DNA of 64,000 bases, from the NCBI RefSeq assembly GCF_001039355.2, contig NW_019775493.1, forward strand, positions 15,603 through 79,602, in the 5' to 3' direction. Below, in pieces: positions 14,301 to 25,900 of the stretch. Below the pieces are notes generated by a model. That model saw only the letters and a program-made list of their open reading frames with translations, ran no database searches and had not been told where the DNA came from. The first letter of the stretch is position 1. Each line of letters opens with the position of its first letter. The DNA comes from Lingula anatina (taxonomy: Eukaryota; Brachiopoda; Lingulata; Lingulida; Lingulidae). The translations under genes were made by a program, and so were the position numbers.

Positions 14301-15964
14301 CATTCCTCTTCGTTCCGTGTGGGACATAAGGCCACAGTCACTTCTTTCCACTTGGCCCTATCTCTGGCTATGTGTTGGGCCTGTCCCCATGTGAGGCCCC
14401 CCTCCCTCAATGGTCCAAGATATGATATTCTAAAGATGTTTTAGCAAATCAGTTTACATATCTCGCTATCTCTAACTCCTTTGACCTGTTCTAGGAAGGG
14501 AAGATCTAGCCAAGCAAGTCCACTGTGAGCACACTCCATACACAGCTCCCCCAGGCAGCCATGAGACCTCTGCCAAAAATGTCAGAGAAGATGAGGATGG
14601 GATGAATAATCTAGACAAGGAGGTACTGCCAATTTTCAATATAGTTTTTCTGTATGAATTTTTATGTTATCAAATTTTTATAGGGAATACTTATATTGGA
14701 TGAATATCTAAACAAATAGGTGCTCAAAATTTCTAATGGCAGAATTTTTTCTTCTTTTTCTGACATGCCACATTTTCATTCTTTATGATATGAATTATCT
14801 AGTCAAAATGTAGGCTTATTCAGCAGATTAATATTTGACTTTGTGAACTTGTATTACATCCTAATAGAACTTATAAACACTAATTTATAATAGTTGATCT
14901 CTAACTGCTTTCACATACTAGCTGCTCAGGCTGCGGTTCAATGAAGATCACAGAATTCAGGAAGTTCGCAAGTTGCTACGATCTTCTAAACCTGTCAAAA
15001 TCATGCTTACTCAAAAGCCTGAAGTTAGCGACCATGATTTCATAGAAGAGCAGAGCAGGCATCTGTACTCTATCTGCATCAGAACAATGGCTCTCCCATT
15101 GGGAAGGTGAATAGTGCAGTGAAACTTGAGAATTTTTGTTTAAATTTTCATAGTGTGCTTAGAGAGGTTTGATATGAACTTTGAGATAAATTGATTGCCC
15201 AGAAGTGTCTATTATATATTTTTGGAAATTTGAAATTAGTTCACTATATAAAATGCTACTAAATAAAACCAAAACTAGATGGTTTTGGCTGTTTTTCCAT
15301 CTGTACATTTTATGATAATTGTATGATGAACTTGTACTTTTTGAGAAAAATGTTATCGATGGTGAATTCTTATTTCAGGGGTATGTTTACATTAAGTACT
15401 TATCACCCTGTTGTCACAGAAACACTGCCCATTCCCAAACTTTGTCTCACTGGACGTGTGCCACCAAGGTATAATAAGTATAAAAATGTTTTGATTAAAT
15501 TTTTTTCTTTTGGTATATCTAACTTGTTAGGCAACAAAAGGCCAAAAATTTTGCTTCTCTTTTAATTTATTTCTCTTTAAAAAAAAAAAAAAGATTTCAG
15601 TATAATGATAGACTATGTATGAAAGTGACTTAAACAATAGAATATAAGTGAAAAAAATTGAAGTTCCATTAACAATTTAACTGTGATGTGAAGTACTCTT
15701 CAGAAACTTGGTACCATCTAAAGAATTCTTGCTTTGATTTTTCTAGAAACACGACCATAGACCTGAGTCACATCGAGACCCCAGCCAACATGAATGTGTG
15801 GCCACAGTTCCACAATGGAGTTGCAGCAGGACTTAAGATTGCCAACTCCTCTCAGGTAGTATCCTCCCCAGGGAGGCGAGAGCGTCAACACTTATTCTGT
15901 ATTTTGACCAAAAATGGCCGGGTGGCCATTGTAAAATTTCACCAAAATTGTATTGTAAACAATG

Positions 15965-16006
<42 letters not shown>

Positions 16007-19000
16007 AAGCAGTACATAAGAACCAAACTTTACTTAACTTTTAGAATGGTTACTGTCTTGATCAGTTTAAATGTGTTTACTTAGTATTATCAAATTAAGA
16101 AATCTCTATACCACAATTTTACAGATACAGATTTGAATTTATCCTTTTTTGCCAGGTGCATCAATATGATAAGAAAATTTGTGATATATCAGCTAATGGC
16201 AAATGGAAGTGCAGTGACATTTTTAACCGCCCACAATATTAACATAGGATATGATCTTCATCATTATAGCTAAGGTTACTCCTTTTTTAGGTTGATTCTA
16301 CATGGATCATCTATAACAAACCAAAAAGTAATGAGTTGACCAATGAACATGCAGGCTTCTTAATGGCCCTGGGTTTGAATGGTCATCTCTCCAATCTGGC
16401 AACCATGAATGTCCATGACTATTTATGCAGGGTATGTTGTTTAGTCACCAGTTCCGTAAACACTTTGTTTCAGCGATGTTAAATCAAGTCAAATTGTGCA
16501 GGTTCAGTGCTAGTAATCCCAGCCAAAAAATGTGAATTTTGGATTGCTAATGTATAAATTTTTGGGAAAATATTTGAGTGAAATGTCAACTTTTTTTTTT
16601 TTTCATTTCCGTAGGGACATGATATGACAGGTGTTGGATTGTTGCTGGGAATTGCTGCGGCAAAGTAAGTAGAAGTGTACTCTAGTTTGAATGTATATAT
16701 GGTGTTAGCACATTTTTATTTTTATTTTTATTATATTTTTGGGTTTTTTAGCCATTAATTTTACTCTGATCATGTATTGCTGCTCTTCATCTTGTTTGTA
16801 AAAAGTCTAAATTGTTTGATATCATATAGTCATATCAAACCTTGTCCCCATGCAGTTTATTATATACTTTTAAGAATTATATTTATGTTAAACCATGGCA
16901 AACAGTAATAATGTAACTTTTTTAAAGCAAATTTATAACAGTGGTATGACTGATCGTGCTACCTTTTTTTTTACTTCACTCTTCTCCTTATGTTTCAGGA
17001 GAGGCACAATGGACCATGCGACTGTTCGTCTTCTCAGTATCCACATAGCAGCCATGTTGCCACCTACCTCCACAGAGCTGGATGTTCCCCACGTGGTGCA
17101 AGTGTCGGCCATCTTGGGCATGGGTCTGGTCTATCAGGGTACGGCACACAGGCACGTGGCTGAGGTGCTGCTGGCTGAGATAGGTAACAGACTGGGAGAC
17201 GATACTCATACTCTCTGTTAAATAATTTTTTTAAAAATTTGGCATGTTAGTAAAACTCAACAACTGGTTTACAGATAAACCATTATAGGGTGGCTGTGGT
17301 ACTGCTGGCTGAGATAGGTAATAGACTGGGAGACGATGCTCATACTCTCTGTTAATTTTTAATTGTTTTAATTGGGCATTTTGGTAAAATTTAATGACTG
17401 GTTTACAGCAAAACCATTATATAGAAATATTTAAAGTTCCAATTTTTATTAGCATCAGTGTGCTAAATTACCATCTTTAAGACTTAGTTTTGAGTATTTG
17501 TAGTTATCTTGAACAAATTGAAATCATCTTAATTACAGGCCGTCCTCCAGGGCCCGAAATGGACAATGCTACTGACCGTGAGTCTTACTCCCTAGCAGCT
17601 GGACTTGCTTTAGGGATGGTCATGTTAGGGGTAAGAAAAAAAATGGTGGCATAAATCCGTTTTCTTGAGGCAAAAAAAGAACATTTTATAATACATGTAC
17701 TCATTGTCAGTGATGTTATGCCAGAGCAGATTCCAACATAAGTTTTTGAAAGACATTTACCATTTTTTTTTAGCTGTATGGATACCCTTTCCTCCTAGCC
17801 TGAATGACTATTTCAATTTCCTTTATTTTCATCAGAGAGGCAGTGAGACCTTGGGATTGTCTGACCTAAACATGGCTGACCAGCTCTATCACTTCATGGT
17901 TGGAGGACATAAAAGGCCCATGGTATGACAGTTCTTTACATGTACTCTTTTATGTGCTGCTTGAAATAGTGCATTTTGAAAGGAAAAACGTTTTGAAAAA
18001 ATTAATGAATTGTTTTAAAGAAGATTCAGTTTGCTGTTTTTCTTTATATTTATCAAAGAAATATACAATTTTCAGCATTGTCATCTCTTTTTCAGACAGG
18101 CCTAAATAAAGAACGATACAAATCTCCAAGTTACCAAATTAAAGTAAGTGACATAAACATTCTGAAATTCAATTACATACTACTGCTGCTGCTGCTGCTC
18201 CACAGTAACCTTGACCTTTCTTGACCTGCCTTGACCTTGATTTGTCCCAATTAACCCAGATATAATACTAATGGGGTATCTTTCAGGAAGGGGATGCAGT
18301 CAATGTCAATGTGACCTCCCCAGGTGCTACCCTGGCCCTAGGGATGATGTTCTTCAAGAGCAATAACAGGTAAGTTGGTTATTTAACCATTTTGGTGTGC
18401 TTTTTCTTTTAAAGATGGCTATTAACAGCGAGTTTTTATTTTGATATGCTGATGATTTAAAAAAAAAAAAGATGAGTTAATCCAGCTTCTTGTAATTGTT
18501 ATGATACCTACGCACAGTGAACAATAGAAGTGTCACCCCTACTGAACCAATATTTTTGGGGCGATAAATGACTGTGGAATGATATGCTCCTGGTATCATT
18601 TTATTAACATCAAATTTCACAAAAAGAAAAAAAAAAGACCAGGCATTATAACTACTCAAGATCTACCTACTTTGATTATTGATTACTTGATTATTATTTG
18701 ATTACTCTGATTCAGGGGGGTGACACTTCCATTGTCCATTGTGTGTACTTTGAACACTGTTTTATTCTCACATTCAGTGTAAATTTAGTTATATCATCAG
18801 CAAATACAAAAACTTGTTTTAAGTTTTGGCACTATTAGAGACCCTGCAGTTATCAACCCAAATATAATTGGTCTGTGATTGGCAGACTTTGACCAGGTTC
18901 TATAAACCCACTTTTTTTGTTGCTATACAGCATATTTCTGGGTCACAAACAATACCTGGAAGCTTTGTTGGAGCAAGTATGTCTCTGTGGGTATTAATCC

Positions 19001-22000
19001 CAATTGTGTGTAAAACCCAGCTGGTGGTACTTCTGGAATGATTAAAAGTCTCTCAGATCTTGTAGTTGTGTTTTGATGGTACTTGATGTACAGTTAAAGG
19101 TAAAAAAAATGACTGAAAATATCTCTCATTTCCTATTCTCATTTGCCAGCGCTGTTGCCCAGTGGTTGATGGCACCTGACACACAGTTTCTATTGGATTT
19201 TGTTAGGCCAGATTTCCTCATGCTTAGAGTAAGTAAGAGATGCATGCTGTGCCTGAATTATACATGCTTAAATGACACAGGTTGTTGTATTCACGGTTGT
19301 TTTGAATAGAGAGTTCACATGATCATAGTACCTTAGATGAAGCATTTTGGGCCCAGCAACATTAAGAAAACAAAAATTGACAGCTACAATCTTGATTTTG
19401 CTTGATAATGCAAAATGTGAAATCTTGATGCTAAAAAACCTGCATGGATTACAATATTCAGAATTTTGATTCATTATTTTTCTTGATTTTAAGAATGCTT
19501 TGGTAGTGACGTAAATGTTTAGTTATTGCAGCATCTCATAAAAAATATCCTTCATCAACTCTTTGAAGAACATAAACCCCAAGCTGCTGAACACAAACAC
19601 CTGGTGAATCTTTCTAATTGCGCCAAATCCTTTAAAGCCAGGTTCTTTAGCACCACTGCCACGTCAGTCAGGTCTGTAAATGATGATATTCATAACAAAA
19701 CAGAAATATATGTTATATTTTATTTCAGTGACTTTTTTTTTCTTCATTTTTTATAGGTTATCAGTCAGGGACTTGTTTTGTGGGATTCAGTATTGCCTTC
19801 CAAATTATGGATTGAACAAAATATTCCACAGGTATAGCAACAATGTTCCAAAAATACATTGTGGTTATAATGTTTAAAAAAAAATTCATTATGGATAAGT
19901 CTTTCCAACCAAGGCATCCATTTCTTGGTTGACCACAGCATTGAGTGAAGGTCTTTTTTTTTCTTTGTGTGTCTGTGTGAGAGAGAAAATGTAAGCCTGT
20001 TTCTGCTAAAGAGCTTATATTAAACATGCCAGAAAAACCAATGTGTTATCAGTGTTGGTGAAACTGGACCTCTATTGGGTGAAAGGTGTGGTATAAAGAT
20101 GCCTCTTCCACTCAACTTGATATGTTTTCAATTTGCTGTTGTCACGTCATTTGGTTTTGTCTGTGGTTTTGGTTTTCTAATCTTAAGAATGAAAATGAAA
20201 TAAGATTGACAATATGTAATGTGAGTTTACATGGTGAATCTAATGTTTTTACAGGTAATAAAAATGTATGCATTCAACAGGGATAAATACCAAAATGATC
20301 CAACCTGTGATACTGACTTTGAAACTATGAGGTATTTATTACAAATGATAGATAAATTTTTCATATTATCCAATACTATTTTGTCATATTCTAACATTTA
20401 GTCATTTAAAAAACAAGCTATGATTGTTTATCCAGATGGGAATCAGATTGGAAAATTTTATTCGTCCATTTGTTTTAAACTTAGATAAAGATGGAATGCT
20501 GTAATTAAATCTCATGCTCGAGCTGAAGTTAAAAATGAACATCACTGCCACTGATGTTTAAAACAAGAGACTCCTTGATCCTCGACAAGGAGGAGGACTG
20601 GTTCAAATGAGGAGTGAAAGGGTCATTCATGAGAGGATTGAATGCCCACCCTTGACATGCATGGCAGTCCTAGACTGGGTTCCCATAAACCTATTGTACT
20701 AGCAGGATCGATCTAACTCCGAGAGGATTCTCACTAAATTGCATTCAGTTTGAGCAGCTTAAATGTCTGTCATGCCCACTGAAGCTGCTAGGGGGGTAAT
20801 TAGCTTTCCTGCACCCTTAAACTAAATGCAATTTAGTGAGAAACCCCTTGGAGATAGATCGATCCTGCTAATACGATCTGGTATGGAAATGGTCCCTGAA
20901 ATACCAACCACTCTGATTGTGGGACTGGGCACTGGGGGGACATCCCGCGTAGTTTTTAACCACATGACATCGGTGACAGCCGAATTTCAGTTCACCTAGA
21001 GAAGGCCTTGAGATATGGATGAAACAAAGCTCCAGTACAAGATTTAATTACAATTCCAACTTTATCCCATTTGGGAGTGTAGAAATTATGTTTTCTTTTC
21101 TTGTTTTATTAGAGTAAAAAGACTATTTTTTTAGATCTATTATCTACTTAACCTATTTTTGAATATCAGTTGAATGAAATATTTGAAAAAAAAAAGGATT
21201 TTTGTGATAATCTAGTTAATTTCATGGTTTCTTTGCAGTCAAGCCTACTGCAACATCGTAGCTGGAGGATGCATGGCAATAGCACTGAAGTTTGCTGGAT
21301 CAGCTAATCAAGAAGCATTTGAATGTTTGGTAAGGTTATGTTTTCCAAACTTAACTCAACAGACTTTCAAAACTGTGAACAAATTCATTGTTTTCTGTGA
21401 ACTAGTTATATATTTGTTTTCTTAATTTACATCCTAATCAGCATTTTTACATGAAATTCATCTATTCTTTCTAATAATATTAATATACTTTGAAATATGA
21501 TATAGGAATATTAAGAAATATTTTTACTGAAATCTAGCTGGACTATGCAAAGGTGTTCATCCAGTATTTGAACACTGCCTCCTCCATTGAACAAGCTGGG
21601 AAGAGTAGCCTAGAAAGCTGCCTCATAGTGGTGGTACTGTCTTTGGCCATGGTAAGTTAAAACAGTCTGAGTGTTGATAATCTAGTCAGTTTTCTCTCTG
21701 CAGCCTGCTTCACATAATGAGGCAATAAAGCAAAGGTCAACTGTGCATGCTGTTTTATGTTGGTCTTTATTAGAACAACAGCCTAAGAAATGATTTAAAT
21801 ATTTTTTAAAAATATAATAATGATAATAATAGAATAAGCAGTGAGATAATGACCATTGTGACATTTTTTTTTTTTTTAGCAGAATCCAGTACAAATTCCA
21901 AATGAATTGAAAACAATGGTAAATATCTAATACTGTCATGTACATTTATTGATAAGGTGATGGCTGGGACTGGTCATTTGGAGGTGTTAAGAATCTGCCG

Positions 22001-22102
22001 CCTGTTGAGGACCAGAGTGGGGCCAAGCTACAACTATGTCCTCTATGGCTCCCACATGGCAGTCAGCATGGCTGTGGGGCTGCTGTTTCTAGGTGGAGGA
22101 AG
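5348..22102 (+). CDS. ANAPC1: Anaphase-promoting complex subunit 1, 40 exons, 3' end missing
   Basis: APC1 is the largest scaffold of the APC/C ubiquitin ligase, holding the catalytic arm and the TPR lobe in the nucleus. Exons: 5348-5512, 5763-5912, 6165-6240, 6518-6612, 6991-7070, 7328-7404, 7839-7984, 8326-8561, 8699-8905, 9245-9343, 9534-9624, 9887-10096, 10447-10590, 10845-10905, 11131-11318, 11515-11589, 11749-11943, 12267-12337, 12552-12643, 12905-13053, 13230-13305, 13579-13680, 13890-14012, 14495-14622, 14922-15106, 15379-15468, 15747-15855, 16291-16431, 16615-16664, 16999-17183, 17539-17630, 17836-17922, 18096-18143, 18287-18369, 19150-19228, 19757-19831, 20255-20331, 21239-21329, 21538-21651, 21957-22102. 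All phases agree, giving about 1562 residues. An N-terminal propeller-like half contains a Ser-rich insert (exons 8-9), the counterpart of the phospho-regulated loop. PC repeats follow (HNGVAAGLKIA, AGLALGMV, LSLAMVMAGTG, GLLFLGGG). The start is the first ATG of exon 1, where the family begins. The exon 21 start is less certain (alternative acceptor before 13200). Roughly 370-400 C-terminal residues are absent at the gap. Confidence 0.93.
8280..8316. repeat. (ATT)n microsatellite
   Basis: About twelve ATT units end ten bases before the acceptor of ANAPC1 exon 8, so the repeat sits in the polypyrimidine/branch region of that intron. Confidence 0.9.
14281..14403. repeat. Probable dispersed-repeat fragment in ANAPC1 intron 23
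   Basis: A GC-richer island (ATCATCATTCCTCTTCG, GTGTGGGACATAAGG) inside an AT-rich intron. The wording resembles a dispersed repeat tail seen in other invertebrate genomes, but this is from memory and no second copy is present in the window. Confidence 0.3.
15968..16003. repeat. (TA)n microsatellite in ANAPC1 intron 27
   Basis: Uninterrupted TA dinucleotide tract of about 18 units. Confidence 0.9.
17156..17422 (+). repeat. 134-bp tandem duplication covering the end of ANAPC1 exon 30 and its donor
   Basis: Unit A (17156-17289) contains the last 28 bases of exon 30, the donor GTAACAG and the start of the intron. Unit B (17290-17422) repeats all of this with about 15-20% divergence and keeps a GT donor (GTAATAG). 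Unit B has no acceptor of its own, so it is normally intronic. Confidence 0.85.
18512..18748. repeat. Inverted repeat in ANAPC1 intron 34
   Basis: Arms near 18512-18546 and 18711-18748 share GAAGTGTCACCCC and its reverse complement plus flanking bases. A 165-bp AT-rich spacer separates them. This looks like a decayed MITE; no target duplication was recognised. Confidence 0.55.
19532..19671 (+). other. Exon-like open segment in ANAPC1 intron 35, identity unknown
   Basis: A 140-nt stretch bounded by a plausible acceptor (TATTGCAG) and donor (CAG|GTCTGT), open in one frame. It encodes a basic, Lys/His-rich peptide that matches nothing I know in ANAPC1. Its length is not a multiple of three, whereas the flanking exons (19150-19228 and 19757-19831) join in phase without it. 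Inclusion would therefore shift the frame: a poison exon, an exon relic of another gene, or chance. Confidence 0.3.
20680..20900. mobile_element. MITE-like inverted repeat with GATCGATC arms
   Basis: The left arm around 20690-20750 (CTAGCAGGATCGATCTA, then CTCACTAAATTGCATT) is matched in inverse orientation at 20820-20877. The arms are at least 55 bp and enclose about 70 bp. A related sequence lies at 42606-42790. No target duplication was found. Confidence 0.7.
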
Positions 22103-22230
22103 GTGAAATGAGGATACTTTTTCTTGTACTTTCATATATTTTTATTATGGAAAGGATGGGGAGATATATCATTTGCCAATTCAAGTGCCATTCAGATATT
22201 TTGTATTGAGGTATCCAAAAATTGAGAATA

Positions 22231-22804
22231 NNNNNNNNNNNNNNNNNNNNNNNNNNNNNNNNNNNNNNNNNNNNNNNNNNNNNNNNNNNNNNNNNNNNNN
22301 NNNNNNNNNNNNNNNNNNNNNNNNNNNNNNNNNNNNNNNNNNNNNNNNNNNNNNNNNNNNNNNNNNNNNNNNNNNNNNNNNNNNNNNNNNNNNNNNNNNN
22401 NNNNNNNNNNNNNNNNNNNNNNNNNNNNNNNNNNNNNNNNNNNNNNNNNNNNNNNNNNNNNNNNNNNNNNNNNNNNNNNNNNNNNNNNNNNNNNNNNNNN
22501 NNNNNNNNNNNNNNNNNNNNNNNNNNNNNNNNNNNNNNNNNNNNNNNNNNNNNNNNNNNNNNNNNNNNNNNNNNNNNNNNNNNNNNNNNNNNNNNNNNNN
22601 NNNNNNNNNNNNNNNNNNNNNNNNNNNNNNNNNNNNNNNNNNNNNNNNNNNNNNNNNNNNNNNNNNNNNNNNNNNNNNNNNNNNNNNNNNNNNNNNNNNN
22701 NNNNNNNNNNNNNNNNNNNNNNNNNNNNNNNNNNNNNNNNNNNNNNNNNNNNNNNNNNNNNNNNNNNNNNNNNNNNNNNNNNNNNNNNNNNNNNNNNNNN
22801 NNNN
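22231..22804. other. Assembly gap (574 N)
   Basis: A run of N between the converging 3' ends of ANAPC1 (plus) and the annexin gene (minus). Both genes lose their C-terminal exons here. The right edge is a 42-bp minisatellite, a likely cause of the assembly break. Confidence 0.99.
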
Positions 22805-22987
22805 GCAATGTAGCCTTCAATAATCTCAACGCAATGCTCACCTAACGCAATGTAGCCTTCAATAATCTCAACGCAATGCTCACCTAACGCAATGTAGCCT
22901 TCAATAATCTCAACGCAATGCTCACCTAACGCAATGTAGCCTTCAATAATCTCAAAGCAATGCTCACCTAACGCAATGTAGCCTTCC
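22805..22987 (-). repeat. 42-bp minisatellite across an annexin exon-intron junction
   Basis: Four full 42-bp units (22805-22846, 22847-22888, 22889-22930, 22931-22972) and a 15-bp partial unit, nearly identical, continuing into the gap. On the coding strand each unit holds the exon tail (GGCTACATTGCGTTAG) followed by a GTGAGC donor and 20 further bases. The unit is in frame (14 residues, EGYIALGEHCVEII), with one unit carrying F for V. If the first donor (22967-22966) is used, the repeat is intronic. If later ones are used, each adds 14 residues. Confidence 0.93.
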
Positions 22988-25900
22988 TCAGCATCCCCCA
23001 CCATTGCTTTTTTAATACCCTCTGTTATGTCATGGCCTGCTAGCTTCTTGTAGGCAGCAAAGGTGGCCCGAACCTGAGCACGACTTCTCTTGGTCAAAAC
23101 GTTCCTGAAGTTGGCATCTGACAGATCAAGTGTGGACTCTGCTTCCTGTTGTAAAACAACATGATAACTATTAAATGTGGATTCTTGCATAGGATATCCA
23201 AGCCTGCTTGGGATTTCTTCTACCCTCCACCCCCCCTCCTGCCCCATCTTTAAGCTCTGAGCTTAGCATTTCTGTAATGTTATTTTCATTTGGGTTTCTG
23301 ATTTTAAAAAGTTAAGTAAGATTTTAAGGTTCAATTATGCCTAACAAAATGAAATTACCATCAACCCCTATCTCACAAACTTACACTATTCTCCCACAGA
23401 GAGTGCATTCCATCAAGCAGGTAATCTAAATCATAGTACCAATTGACTATCTATCAAAAAATATAAAACATTTCCTGTGACTCACTTACTTACTACATTA
23501 TTTATAAATCATATCTACAGGCTCATACATGATCTGTACCTTGTAAAGTAATGCTGCATCCTTCTCTGCCAGTGTCTGGTCAACTTTATTGCTCTGATCT
23601 CTCTCAGCCTCCAACAGTTCAAGCAGCAGTGTCTGGAAGCCTCCACTTGTGTCATCTGCTATGACAGAACTCAGCTCTTTGCCATAAGCTGAAAGGGAAA
23701 CAACTGTGAAATGAGCTCTGTGTCTATCTATATTCATCATATTTTTTCTAAGTCATCATATTTTCTCTAAGACTGGTTTATTATGAAGCGTAAATGTGAG
23801 AATTAAGCTCTTCCTATACTACCTGTATGACAAGTATAATAAAGGTGAATAAACAAAATTCTGATGCAGGATTGTTATTGAGGAGTTTTATTTAAAATTA
23901 TCACATCTAATACATGAAATGTGAAGAGGTATCATGAGCCCTTGTTTAGGTGTCTCTGTAAATCTTCGGAAAGCCAACCCTCTCAAAAGATTGCCTTCAT
24001 TCCTTACCTTTCTTATACTGTGCCTTGATGGCATGTAATTGTTTGGGACTCCTAGTGGCCAGGATACCTATCAGAACAGCTTCCCTGGTCCCCAGTCCCT
24101 CCACAGCATCATGAAGACAGAAAGTGTCAAACTCTATAGGTGTTTGTAGTAAACCCTGCACAACTTCCTCAAGATCTCCTGTCAACTCCCAGTTTAGTTC
24201 CTCAATCAAATTCTGGAAAAAAATTTACAGCTATACAGCTTTCCCTGTTTTTCAATCATAATATTTTAATGAGTGTTTATGATTATTACCCATTAATATA
24301 CTTAATAATTCTTTAATTATAGAAATGTAATATCATAAAAAAAAAATTGAACAAATTAAAATGCTGATGTTAGCAATTAGTCAACAGATTATAGATTTAG
24401 TGTCAGACTATAAGAAAAGTTGAAAATTTTCAGATACAAGTCTGATCACGAATAGTGAATAATTTCCTGGTTGTAAAAGATTATTTTGCCATCGCCCTCC
24501 ACCTAGCAAATTTCAAATTTGACTAGTAATTTTCTGAGGCTTGCTAATCCTAGTAATCCCACAGTTTTTCCAGGGCTTACCTTTTTATATTTCTCTTGAT
24601 ATTTTTTCCTAATTTGCTGCCTTTGTTCATTGCTCCTGGATGACAGGATGTCGATTAATGGTTTCTCATCTGTTCCAAATCCCGCCACAGCCTCTCTAAT
24701 CGCCTCCACATCCTTCAACACATCAAAATTTTCATATGGGTGAACTGTACCACGGTGATCAGACCCAGCCTTAGAATTGGGAGAACCAGACTGATTTTTC
24801 TTGTCTTTGTGACCTTTATCCACATGTTCCTTTTTACTTTTGTTGTGGTCTTTTGTACTTTTTCCATGAGGAGGGTTACCCTTGATGCTGGACTCCTTTT
24901 TGTGATCTGCACCACGTTTAGAGTGTGGGATCTTTTTCTGGGGCACTGCTGCTGTGGCAACCATGGCAAATTTTCTGAATTTGGCAAGTGCAGCCTAATG
25001 GACAGAAAAAAAGATTAAGACCCTTAACAATCACATGTATGCTTCCAAATGCATTTGATATATAGTAATATAATTATGACTTATTTCTATAACAAATGTT
25101 ACAATCTGTTTTTAAAACATCTTCAACTTTCAATAGATACAAAATAAATGCACTTGGTCCAATTATTAATATTAAATACAGCAAGTGAAACTGCAAAGAT
25201 GTAGCAGAAGATAGATAAGACAACAAGTTTAAATATAACACAAATTAATGGAGAAATAAGTTGGCACACATATACAGTGCATGTTAATTATCACTATCTA
25301 CCTTTCCATGAGGTGTCAGGCGAGTTGCGAGCTCCAGTAAAAGTTTGACTGCCTCTCCCTTACAGCGGTACTTAATGTCATCCACCAACTCCACACTGTA
25401 CTTCTTTTTGTACAGTTTACGAATGGCAGGCATGTCAACCTGGACAAAAATAAAGTGATATGTATTCTGATTAATGTTCCATCAGTGTTTACCAATCAAT
25501 CATAACTAACATTTTTTTTCTCAACTTATAACATAAGCTTAGTGCATTTAAATATTTATAGAAGTTCTAACAAGGCTAATTAAAAAAAAATTTCTTTCAA
25601 TTTATTCAACACACAATGCAGCCAGAAAATGATTTTCAATATCATCAATAAATCATCATTGGTGTTTATAATTTTGTTTTCATTTTTTAATCAAAATATT
25701 TTTATGCATTTATAATTTAATGGAAATTATGATTATTCCAATTTTTCAAAGAATTTTTTAAAAAATTATGCATGCAGTACATATTTCACAAGAACTTCTG
25801 ACCAGTCTTTTAATTTCTAGCTTCTTATCAAAAAAAGTAGCACAGGTCACAATCATACTTCTTGTCGGTAAAGTATTTTCACTTACAAGCAAACAATTTC

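Noticed and set aside
22173-22845. Long open frames across the N gap
   Set aside because: They exist only because N codons are translated as unknown residues.
22805-22987. Minisatellite as a CRISPR array
   Set aside because: Units are contiguous 42-bp copies with no unique spacers, in a eukaryotic gene.
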